The notes under the pieces were generated by a model. The model made no database searches, was not told the origin of the DNA, and saw nothing but the letters and a program-made list of their open reading frames with translations. A stretch of DNA of 64,000 nucleotides from Rhizobium sophorae (GTDB taxonomy: Bacteria > Pseudomonadota > Alphaproteobacteria > Rhizobiales > Rhizobiaceae). Made by a program: the position numbers and the translations under genes. The DNA is taken from positions 124,001-188,000 of the forward strand of contig NZ_JABFCN010000046.1 in NCBI RefSeq assembly GCF_013087515.1, read 5' to 3'. This document shows, piece by piece, positions 52,961-61,043 of the stretch. Each line of letters opens with the position of its first letter. Position 1 is the first letter of the stretch.

Positions 52961-54796
52961 ATGTTCCAGTCTTTCGAGGTTACCTCCACGCCGCAATTCG
53001 GCAGGGATCGTGTATCGGCGCTGCGCGCCGGTTTCGATTCGCTCGGCATCGACGCCTTCCTCGTGCCGCGCGCCGATGAATTCAACGGCGAATATGTTCC
53101 CGCATGTTCGGAGCGCTTGGCATGGCTGACGGGCTTCACCGGCTCGGCCGGCATTGCGCTGATCCTGCGCACGCAGGCGATCGTCTTCGTCGACGGACGC
53201 TATGTGACGCAGCTTGCCGAACAGGTCGACGGCTCGGTCTTTTCGGGTGGCGATCTCGTCAACGAACCGCCGCATGTCTGGCTTGCCGCAAACGGAGCCA
53301 AGGGCCTGCGGCTCGGCATCGACCCCTGGCTGCATGCCGGGGCCGAGGTGCGCCGTCTGGAAAGGGCGCTGTCGGAGATCGGCGGCACGCTGGTCTTCCT
53401 ACCGCACAATCCGCTCGACAGGCTTTGGGCTGACCGGCCGGCCGAGCCGCTTGGTGCGGTCAGCATCCAGAACGTCGCGCAGGCCGGCGTGCTGGCGAGG
53501 GAGAAGATCGCGACGATCGCCGCAGATCTTTCGAAGAAGAATCTTGCGGCGGTGCTGATCGCCGATCCCTCTTCGGTCGCCTGGACCTTCAATATTCGCG
53601 GCGCCGACGTGCCGCATACGCCGCATCCGCTGGCGCGCGCCATTATCCATGCAGACGGCCGGGCCGAGATCTTCCTCGACAAGCGCAAGACCGGCATCGA
53701 GCCGGAGGCCTATCTCGCGCAGATCTGCACCCAGCTGCCGCCATCGGCGCTGGAAGAAAAGCTCGCCGCCGTTTCCCGGGATGGCGGCCGCGTGCTGATC
53801 GACCCTGACATCGCCGCCTATGCCCTGGCCGAGATCATCCGCAAGGCGGGCGGCGAAGCGGTGGAGGGCGCCGATCCCGCCAAGTTACCGCGCGCGGTGA
53901 AGAACGACGTCGAGATCAACGGCTCTGCCGCCGCGCATCTACAGGACGGGGCGGCGATGGTGGAATTCCTTTATTGGCTGTCGCAGACGAAGCCCGGCAC
54001 GGTGAGCGAGATCGCTGCTGCCGAGCATCTCGAAGCGGCGCGCACCCGCGTCGGCCAGAGCATGCAGAACCCGCTGAAGGATATTTCCTTCGACACGATT
54101 TCGGGCGCCGGCGAACATGCGGCGATCATGCATTACCGCGTGACGACCGAGACCAACCGGATGATCGGGGCCGGCGAACTCTTCCTGATCGATTCGGGCG
54201 CGCAATATATCAACGGCACGACCGACATCACCCGCACTGTTGGCATTGGCACTGTTTCGGAAGAGCATCGGCGCTTCTTCACGCTGGTGCTGAAGGGGAT
54301 GATAGAGATCAGCACGGCGCGTTTCCCGAAGGGCACGCGCGGCTGCGACCTCGATCCGCTGGCGCGCATCGCGCTGTGGCGGGCCGGCGCCGATTTCGCC
54401 CATGGCACAGGCCACGGCGTCGGCTCCTATCTCTCGGTGCATGAGGGGCCGCAGCGCATCTCCAGGCTTTCGACGCAGGAACTGCTGCCCGGCATGATCC
54501 TTTCGAACGAGCCCGGCTATTACCGGCCGGGCAGCTTCGGCATCCGCATCGAGAACCTGATCTATGTGCGCGGGGCCGAAGAGATCGAGGGCGGCGATGC
54601 GCCGATGCTCGGTTTCGAGACGCTGACTTTCTGCCCGATCGACCGCAGCCTCGTCATTCCGGAGCTTCTGACCCATGACCAGCTGCACTGGTTCAACGAT
54701 TATCACCGCCGCACGCGTGAGGCGCTGATGCCGCTGATCCACGATCACGATGTCAGGGCATGGCTCGAAAACGCGACGCTGCCGCTGGAATATTGA
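52961..54796 (+). CDS. Aminopeptidase P family metalloprotease (M24B)
   Basis: 611 residues from ATG 52961, two creatinase N-domains followed by the M24 catalytic domain. Metal ligands are visible: D in DSGAQYINGTTDITRT (two Asp), H in HGTGHGVG, E in NEPGYY and E in RIENLIYV. Cleaves N-terminal X-Pro bonds in the cytoplasm; length matches the eukaryotic-like long form. Confidence 0.92.
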   Translation: MFQSFEVTSTPQFGRDRVSALRAGFDSLGIDAFLVPRADEFNGEYVPACSERLAWLTGFTGSAGIALILRTQAIVFVDGRYVTQLAEQVDGSVFSGGDLVNEPPHVWLAANGAKGLRLGIDPWLHAGAEVRRLERALSEIGGTLVFLPHNPLDRLWADRPAEPLGAVSIQNVAQAGVLAREKIATIAADLSKKNLAAVLIADPSSVAWTFNIRGADVPHTPHPLARAIIHADGRAEIFLDKRKTGIEPEAYLAQICTQLPPSALEEKLAAVSRDGGRVLIDPDIAAYALAEIIRKAGGEAVEGADPAKLPRAVKNDVEINGSAAAHLQDGAAMVEFLYWLSQTKPGTVSEIAAAEHLEAARTRVGQSMQNPLKDISFDTISGAGEHAAIMHYRVTTETNRMIGAGELFLIDSGAQYINGTTDITRTVGIGTVSEEHRRFFTLVLKGMIEISTARFPKGTRGCDLDPLARIALWRAGADFAHGTGHGVGSYLSVHEGPQRISRLSTQELLPGMILSNEPGYYRPGSFGIRIENLIYVRGAEEIEGGDAPMLGFETLTFCPIDRSLVIPELLTHDQLHWFNDYHRRTREALMPLIHDHDVRAWLENATLPLEY

Positions 54797-54827
54797 TAGA
54801 GGCGTCGACGCGCCGGCGCCGTCGTGC

Positions 54828-55136
54828 TCAGGCGCCGATCGTGTGGCGCCAGGTCATCACGACGATCCAGGCGGCGACCAGCATCCATGTATGGCTGAAG
54901 CGCAGGCCGATGAAGAGGGCGACGATCAGCGCCAACTTCGATTCCCAGCCGCCGATGAAGAAGGCGGGCGCGACCAGCGTCGTCAGCACGGCCGCCGGCA
55001 CGGCGTTCAGCGCCGCCTCCATGCGCGGAGGGATGCTCTTCATTCGGGTGATGAGGATATAGCCGCCGATGCGGGTGGCGAAGGTGGCGGCTGCTGCGGC
55101 GAGGATGACGAGCGCCATATGAAGATCGAATTCCAT
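54828..55136 (-). CDS. azlD: AzlD-like branched-chain amino acid transport subunit
   Basis: 102 residues, three to four membrane segments, small subunit of the AzlCD exporter. 3 bp after azlC, so one operon. Confidence 0.88.
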   Translation of the reverse strand: MEFDLHMALVILAAAAATFATRIGGYILITRMKSIPPRMEAALNAVPAAVLTTLVAPAFFIGGWESKLALIVALFIGLRFSHTWMLVAAWIVVMTWRHTIGA

Positions 55137-55139
55137 GGC

Positions 55140-55871
55140 TCAGACCTCGTGCACTTCGGATTTAAGGGCGTCGGCTTCGAGATCAGTCACTTGCGGCGGT
55201 AAAGGCAGCACGGCGGCGAGCAGGATGCCGACGGCAGCACCGAGGCTGACATGCCAGGGCGAGCCGACATAGCGGTAGGCGAGTACGGAAGCCACTGCGC
55301 TGACGAGCGCCACGGGCAGGAAATTGTCTCGCTTGCGGAAGCCGAGGACGATGCCGAGGAAATAGGCCGGCAGCAGGATGTCGAGGCCGATCGCCTTGGG
55401 ATCGCCGATGAAGCCGCCGAGCATGCCGCCGGCGACGCTGATCAGCACCCAGGGAATGTAGATGATGATGGCGAAGCCGAAATACCAGGCGAAGGTGAGT
55501 TGCCGGCCGGACTCGCCACGCTTTACCGCTTCGGCGAATTGCGGATCGACGAGCAGGAAGAAGGTGAAGAATTTCTGCACCGGCGTGAAATGGCCGATGT
55601 AGCGCGCCAGCGCCGCCGAATAGAGCACGTGGCGGAAATTGACGGCGAGGATCGACAGTACGATCAGCCAGGCATGGACATTGTGACCGAAGAGTTCGAT
55701 GCCGACCATCTGGCTGGCGCCGGCATAGACGGTGGCGCTCATGAAGGCGGCTTCCGACAGCGACATGCCGTTTTCGACCGCAAGCGCTCCGAACAGGGCA
55801 CCAAAGGGCGCCGATGCCAGCGCAACGGCGGAGCCGCCCCGCAAACCTTCAACAAAGTCGGCGCGATTCAT
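55140..55871 (-). CDS. azlC: AzlC-like branched-chain amino acid exporter
   Basis: 243 residues with several membrane segments and the family opening FGALFGALAVENGMSLSEAAFMS. Works with AzlD (54828-55136) to export branched-chain amino acids or analogues; substrate is inferred from the family. Confidence 0.9.
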   Translation of the reverse strand: MNRADFVEGLRGGSAVALASAPFGALFGALAVENGMSLSEAAFMSATVYAGASQMVGIELFGHNVHAWLIVLSILAVNFRHVLYSAALARYIGHFTPVQKFFTFFLLVDPQFAEAVKRGESGRQLTFAWYFGFAIIIYIPWVLISVAGGMLGGFIGDPKAIGLDILLPAYFLGIVLGFRKRDNFLPVALVSAVASVLAYRYVGSPWHVSLGAAVGILLAAVLPLPPQVTDLEADALKSEVHEV

Positions 55872-56003
55872 GGGATATTTCCTGTTGGAATTCAGGTCTC
55901 CCCTTATGGTCTACGGCTTGCAACGGCAATTGAATTTCATTGATTGACCAATCGATTTCGCTGAACCATCAAAGTTCTGATCGCATTCGGTAAAGAGGCA
56001 AAC

Positions 56004-56249
56004 ATGAAGAAGATCGAATTTTCGAAGGAAGAAAAGGCTGAGATCGTTTCGCGCATCCGCGCTTATTTCGACCGGGAACTCGATCCCATCGGTGCATTGC
56101 CGGCTGAATTCCTGCTTGACTTCTTCGCCGAGGAGATCGGCCCGTATTTCTACAATCGAGGGCTAAGAGATGCCCAGGCCGCCTTATTGCAGAGAATGGA
56201 CGACGTCGCGGAGGATATCCATCTTCTTGAGAGGGAGGAAAAATTCTAA
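56004..56249 (+). CDS. DUF2164 domain protein
   Basis: 81 residues, acidic-basic alternating helical protein (KKIEFSKEEKAEIVSRIRAYF). Matches DUF2164, of unknown function. AAAGAGG lies upstream of ATG 56004. Confidence 0.82.
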   Translation: MKKIEFSKEEKAEIVSRIRAYFDRELDPIGALPAEFLLDFFAEEIGPYFYNRGLRDAQAALLQRMDDVAEDIHLLEREEKF

Positions 56250-56306
56250 CGCGCGTCGCGATCTTTCAGATTCGCATGTCGGGTTTAAACCGCTGCCCAG
56301 TTTTGC

Positions 56307-58007
56307 GTGACATGCTTCAGCGCCCCTGAAATCAAAAAATGGCCCTCACTTAACGCCAAATTATTTCTGCGCCCATATGGTCGTGACGCTTTCGTTCACC
56401 GGGTTGCGTGTTATTTGGCCGTGATTGTATCTGCTATCGATGAACCTCGATCCGCCAAGCTCGGCAAGGCGATGATCTTTATGGTCTGGCTTGCGCTGGC
56501 GTCTGCGCTTTGCTGGTCCGAAACGGTCTGGCGTGACGAGGTTCGTGCATTATCACTCGCCCTCCAGGGGGATAGTTTCATCGATATGCTTCGCCAGATG
56601 CATGGCGAGGGTCATCCTGCTCTCTGGTATATCCTGCTGCGCGCCGCCTATGTCGTGGTCGGCTCACCTGTCGTCCTGAAGGTCGTCGCCCTGACGGTTG
56701 CGGCGGCGGCGGCCTATCTTCTTGTTTTCAGGCTGAAATTGCCGCTTTCCGTCATGCTGCTGTCGCTGTTCAGCAGCTTTGCGATTTTCGACTACGCCGC
56801 GATGTCGCGAAATTACGGCATCAGCATGCTGGTGATTTTCCTTATCGTCCTGAGCTGGGAGAAAGGAACACGCAACGGGATATTGCTCGGCCTGTTGTTT
56901 GCCTTGCTGGCCAATACCAACGTCCATTCGGTCGTACTCGTCGGCGGCTTCCTTGCCTACTGGTTCTTCGATCTGGTTCTTGCGCGACCGAGATCTCCTC
57001 TGACGAAATATCGGGCCTTTGCGACGGCCGCTGCCATTGCCGCGGTTGGAATTGCTCTCTGTTTCGCAACAGTCTATCCGACTTTCAACGATACGGGGCA
57101 GAACGATCTCAGCGGCGAGAATTTCGCCTTGCTTGCCCTTCGTGCTCTTGCCCTGCCCAGCTCGCATTTCATGGCGTTCTATCCCAACAGCATCCTTGAA
57201 TTGGTCGTGGCGTATCCGTTGGCGTCCCATATTTTCGCAGCGTTGATGTCCGTGCTCATCTACGGCAGCCTGCTGGCCTTGGCGGACCGGCGACCGGCGA
57301 TCATCGCAGCGGCACTCGTCCTTCTAGGGCTTTCGCTCCTTTTTACGCTTGTCTATCCCGGCGGATACAGACATCAGGCGCTCTGGCTGGTTTTCATGAT
57401 CGCCATCATTGCTTTGAGCCCGCGCTCTCAGCGCGAGGAGGCAGGCGTTGCGGACATCGAGGCTGCCGGCGGTATCGTAAGGTTCGCCCGTCTGTGCTTC
57501 CCGATATTGCTGGCGCTACAGGTCGTGTCCGGCATCGAAAAGGTCAATCAGGCCTTCGTCGCTGAAATACCCTTCAGCCGAAGCAAGGATTTCGGTGCGT
57601 TCATGCAATCGCGCCCTGATCTCAAGGACGCGGTCATCATGGCGGATCCCGACTATCTCGTGGAAGCCTTGCCCTATTACGTCTCCAATCGCACCTATCT
57701 TCTGCGGGAGGAGCGGTTCGGCGCCATCGTACGATACACAACGAACGCGCGGCTTTCGCTCAGCCTTGCCGATATTCTGCTAACGGCACATCGATTGCAG
57801 CAGAGTGAGCATGTGCCTGTTGTCATTCTTTTTTCGCAGCGGCTTGATCAGATTACTGCGCCCGTCTCCCTGCGTGAAAGCTACGTTTGGCGGTTGTCTC
57901 TGACGCCGGAAGACATTTCTGCCTTCCAGAGCGCGACAAGCCTCATCAAGCGCTTCGGCGCGACCGCGGGAAGCGATGAGACGTACGACGTCTACGTAAT
58001 GAAATAG
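56307..58007 (+). CDS. Multi-membrane-segment glycosyltransferase-like protein (GT-C type)
   Basis: Up to 566 residues. About eleven membrane segments and an early periplasmic ETVWRDEVRAL with the acidic Asp-Glu pair seen in GT-C (PMT-like) enzymes; a soluble C-terminal domain follows (about 420-566). Probably transfers sugar from a polyprenyl donor; acceptor unknown. The start is uncertain: ATG 56307, GTG 56421 and ATG 56472 are all in frame, and none has a strong SD. Confidence 0.65.
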   Translation: MTCFSAPEIKKWPSLNAKLFLRPYGRDAFVHRVACYLAVIVSAIDEPRSAKLGKAMIFMVWLALASALCWSETVWRDEVRALSLALQGDSFIDMLRQMHGEGHPALWYILLRAAYVVVGSPVVLKVVALTVAAAAAYLLVFRLKLPLSVMLLSLFSSFAIFDYAAMSRNYGISMLVIFLIVLSWEKGTRNGILLGLLFALLANTNVHSVVLVGGFLAYWFFDLVLARPRSPLTKYRAFATAAAIAAVGIALCFATVYPTFNDTGQNDLSGENFALLALRALALPSSHFMAFYPNSILELVVAYPLASHIFAALMSVLIYGSLLALADRRPAIIAAALVLLGLSLLFTLVYPGGYRHQALWLVFMIAIIALSPRSQREEAGVADIEAAGGIVRFARLCFPILLALQVVSGIEKVNQAFVAEIPFSRSKDFGAFMQSRPDLKDAVIMADPDYLVEALPYYVSNRTYLLREERFGAIVRYTTNARLSLSLADILLTAHRLQQSEHVPVVILFSQRLDQITAPVSLRESYVWRLSLTPEDISAFQSATSLIKRFGATAGSDETYDVYVMK

Positions 58008-58038
58008 GAGGCCCCGTCAGCAGGCTCTTCGGGCCTCC
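58007..58038. terminator. Hairpin between convergent genes
   Basis: ggaggccc (58007-58014) and gggcctcc (58031-58038) form a stem that begins in the stop codon of the GT-C gene. It could serve both convergent genes; no T-tract. Confidence 0.5.
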
Positions 58039-58056
58039 GCTCTCTCCACCGCCGCC

Positions 58057-58722
58057 TCAGCCCTCGCGCTTCATCCGTTCACGGCGCGCGATTTCGGCTT
58101 CCGAAGGCTCCGTCATTCCGAAACTGCCGGTTTTGACCTCGCCCGCGCGCTCGTAGACGCTCATGATGACGCCGGTCGTCGATACCGAGTTGGCCGTGAG
58201 CTTCAGCGCCTCCGGCCTGGCGCCATTGCCGAACAAGCGCTTCCCGGGGCCAAGGATGAGTGGGAAGGTCAGGAGCCGGAGTTCATCGATCAGGTCGTGC
58301 GCCAGCAGGGTTTGCAGCAGGCCACTGCTGCCCTGCGTCAGGAGGTCGGGACCGTCCTCTTGCTTCAAGCGGGCGATTTCGGGGGCGACATCGCCGCGCA
58401 GCGCAAAGGAATTTTCCCAGGTGAGCGGCTCCTTCGAGGTGGTCGCGACATATTTTGTCGCGGCATTGAAGGCTTTTCCAATGGGATCGTCTGCGCCGAC
58501 GAAGGGCCAGTACGCGGCGAAGATCTCGTAGGTCTTGCGGCCGAGCAGCAAGGCGAAGGGGTCGTTGAATATCCCGTCCATGAACTTGCCCATCGGCTCG
58601 TCCCAGTAATTGACGGTCCAGCCGCCAAGGGTGAAGCCGCCGGTCGGATCCTCCTGCGGCGCGCCCGGCGCCTGCATGACGCCATCCAAGCTCACGAAGG
58701 CTGCGGTAACAAGCTTTCTCAT
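58057..58722 (-). CDS. RibD-C/DHFR-fold reductase
   Basis: 221 residues with the dihydrofolate reductase-like RibD C-terminal fold (MRKLVTAAFVSLDGVMQAPG, and LLLGRKTYEIFAAYWP). NADPH-dependent reduction of an unknown substrate. Confidence 0.87.
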   Translation of the reverse strand: MRKLVTAAFVSLDGVMQAPGAPQEDPTGGFTLGGWTVNYWDEPMGKFMDGIFNDPFALLLGRKTYEIFAAYWPFVGADDPIGKAFNAATKYVATTSKEPLTWENSFALRGDVAPEIARLKQEDGPDLLTQGSSGLLQTLLAHDLIDELRLLTFPLILGPGKRLFGNGARPEALKLTANSVSTTGVIMSVYERAGEVKTGSFGMTEPSEAEIARRERMKREG

Positions 58723-58824
58723 CTCTCAACTCCCATGATTCATCATTGGTGTGTTCAGAGCCAAGGACGGATGGACGTGTGCCGATCCGACATCCGCCAC
58801 GTTGTCTTTTATCGCTGATCGCAA

Positions 58825-59451
58825 TCAGCTTGCCAGGACCTTGGCGCTGTCGATGATCGCGATGCCATGCGTCCGCATCTCCTCGATGGCGGCGGCGACG
58901 CCTCCGGGCGTTATGCCGCGGCTCGCATCCTCGATGAAGCGCACGCGGACACCCGGCATCATATCCAGCGCGTCGAGCGCGGAGAACTTGACGCAATAGT
59001 CGGTCGCCAGCCCGCAGACGTCGAGGTCGGTGACGCCCTGATCCTCGAGGAAATCGGAAAGGCCAGTCGAGGCATCGCGGTCATTGTCGCGGAAGGCCGA
59101 ATAGCTGTCGATATGGGGATTCTCGCCCTTCTGCTGGATCAGGTCGATCTCTTCGGATTTGAGCTCTGGGTGCAGTTCGGCATCGAGCGTGCCCTGGATG
59201 CAATGGTCAGGCCACATCATCTGGGGCTTGCCCGCCAGTTGGCCCATCTCGAAAGGAGCGGCGCCCGGATGGGCGGAGGCGAAGCTGCCATGGCCCGGCG
59301 GATGCCAGTCCTGCGAGGCGACGATCAGGTCGTATTTGCCGCTGTCGATCAGCCTGTTTGCGACGGGAACCACCTTGTCGCCCTCCGGCACCGGCAGATT
59401 GCCGCCCGGACAGAAGCCGTTTTGAATGTCGACGAGCAGCAGCGCTTTCAT
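58825..59451 (-). CDS. pncA: PncA, nicotinamidase
   Basis: 208 residues from ATG 59451 (GAAGGGA upstream; a TTG 9 bases earlier leaves no space for the SD). Isochorismatase-like fold with catalytic D8 and nucleophilic Cys in GLATDYCVKFSA, and metal-site His in DWHPPGHGSF. Converts nicotinamide to nicotinate for NAD salvage. Confidence 0.92.
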   Translation of the reverse strand: MKALLLVDIQNGFCPGGNLPVPEGDKVVPVANRLIDSGKYDLIVASQDWHPPGHGSFASAHPGAAPFEMGQLAGKPQMMWPDHCIQGTLDAELHPELKSEEIDLIQQKGENPHIDSYSAFRDNDRDASTGLSDFLEDQGVTDLDVCGLATDYCVKFSALDALDMMPGVRVRFIEDASRGITPGGVAAAIEEMRTHGIAIIDSAKVLAS

Positions 59452-59773
59452 CAAGGCCAATCCCTTCGCTTTATTGCAGTGTAAGACGCCAAGAACACTG
59501 AATGGATCAACTAGTGGATTTCCAGGCGCGGACGCGCAAGTGTTAATTCTGGCACTAGCGGTAGTAAGTGGTCAAAACAGAGTGCTCTAATGCAACCACT
59601 GCGAGAGTTTACGGCGGCTCTCGTGTTGAAATGGAACGGAGGGATGGGGAAGGCTCGCGCATGATTTCCGAATTGCGGACACAGCCCGCGACGGCGGCAA
59701 TTGCCGCGTCGGGACGCTTTTGTGCGGCATCGATGGATCGAGGCTCCCCCGGCAGGGCCCAGATCTTGGCCAG
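59452..59773. other. 322-bp region with no gene seen
   Basis: Upstream of pncA and downstream of the EF-hand gene. It must hold the pncA promoter. Short frames here have no SD or family match. Confidence 0.5.
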
Positions 59774-60271
59774 CTAGACCGCAGCCACGTCGTCGGCTGC
59801 GGAATCACCTGCTGCGGCGGAATTGCCGTAGGTATTGCGGTAGGCTTGAAGGGACGTCTGCATGTCGCTCAGCACTTTGGTCAGGAGCGGATCGCTATCA
59901 CCTGAAGTGTTGATGCTGTTCGGATCGGCGGCGAGGAATTCGGACTCGGTCAACTTGCCGTCGCCATTCGTATCCATCGCGGCAAAGACGCCCTTGGAAT
60001 CGTCGTCGCTCTGATCGCTGCCGTCGCCCTGATAGTCGCTGCTATCGGTCTTCTGCATGGACAGCATCAGCGACAGAATGTCGGCGGTGATCTTCTTGAC
60101 GATGTCGGTGCTGCTGTCGTCGCTGTCGGTCGACGCCGTGCCCGATGTCGAGGACTGCGAGGCGGCGGCCAACTCGTCCGCCGATATGACGCCGTCGCCG
60201 TTCTTGTCGAGGCTGGACAGCGGAGACTGGTACTGGGTCACTGTGCTGCCGAGAGATGAAACACTGGTCAC
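59774..60271 (-). CDS. Two-EF-hand Ser/Asp-rich protein
   Basis: 165 residues from GTG 60271, with a strong AGGAGG 5 bases upstream. Two complete calcium loops: D22-x-N-x-D-x-V-x-S-x-x-E33 and D100-x-N-x-D-x-K-x-T-x-x-E111. Very rich in Ser and Asp, with no signal peptide or membrane segment. Could be a cytoplasmic calcium buffer or a non-classically secreted protein; partner unknown. Confidence 0.83.
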   Translation of the reverse strand: MTSVSSLGSTVTQYQSPLSSLDKNGDGVISADELAAASQSSTSGTASTDSDDSSTDIVKKITADILSLMLSMQKTDSSDYQGDGSDQSDDDSKGVFAAMDTNGDGKLTESEFLAADPNSINTSGDSDPLLTKVLSDMQTSLQAYRNTYGNSAAAGDSAADDVAAV

Positions 60272-60669
60272 TGGAACCTCCTTTGAAAAGTTCGTCGTGA
60301 AGCCTGCCTTTCATGGGCGGGCAGCCTCTGGGCTAAGCTGATTTGCGCAAGGCGTCAAAGCGACGTTTTGACAGGGCAGGAGTGTGATTGACGACGTGAG
60401 GCAATGCACATCAACCTTTCGGTTGCCAAAGCTTTTTCATTGAATTTATTGGATTTTTGGGCAACGGTTTGTTTGGGTGCGATTAAATCGGTGCCGGTGT
60501 TGGCCCGAAATTGCCGTAACGCAGCGTGCGGAGGAGGTGTGGACGGAGTGACCGGGTTTGCGCGGCTGCGACATTTCGTCTGTTTTCCGCGAGGGGCAAC
60601 GTCAGGCCGATCTTGCTCCGGGTCATGATTTCTGCCTTTCTTACTCAGAAGCAAGGCGGAACCGAAGCC
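60272..60669. other. 398-bp divergent region
   Basis: Between the EF-hand gene and the small membrane protein gene. Contains a T-rich patch around 60426-60475 and TTGACA at 60368-60373. No convincing gene or RNA seen. Confidence 0.45.
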
Positions 60670-61017
60670 ATGTCACAGCCGGACCCCGACGAAAAGATCG
60701 ATGCGACGTTTCGCAACGGGTCGCTGACGGCGGCCGGGATCATTCTCGGTTTCTCGCTCAATTTCATCAGTGTCTGGGTTTCCAATCCCAACGACTGGAG
60801 CCGCATCGATATTCCGCCGATGCTGTTCCTGACCGTGGGCATCGCCATCCAGGTGAAGGTCTTTGCCGATCTGCTGGCGCGCGACTCCCTGTTTGCCGTC
60901 AAATATGATCGGTCTCGCCGACTTTTCCTTGTCGGGTTGGGAATCGTCGCCGCGGGCATAGGCATCGCGCTCGTCAACGATATTCTCGGGCTCGGAAGGA
61001 TGCGGATGCTCGGGTGA
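60670..61017 (+). CDS. Small membrane protein, unrecognised
   Basis: 115 residues from ATG 60670. Three predicted membrane segments (about 20-36, 48-66, 87-107) with a short charged cytoplasmic N-terminus. No family recognised. The longer frame upstream reads as non-coding. Convergent with uvrD. Confidence 0.6.
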   Translation: MSQPDPDEKIDATFRNGSLTAAGIILGFSLNFISVWVSNPNDWSRIDIPPMLFLTVGIAIQVKVFADLLARDSLFAVKYDRSRRLFLVGLGIVAAGIGIALVNDILGLGRMRMLG

Positions 61018-61043
61018 ACGTTTCGCGCCGTGTTGATGCGAGG

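Noticed and set aside
59568..59777. 69-residue frame between pncA and the EF-hand gene
   Set aside because: No SD, low-complexity Arg/Ala/Ser composition, overlaps the end of the EF-hand gene.
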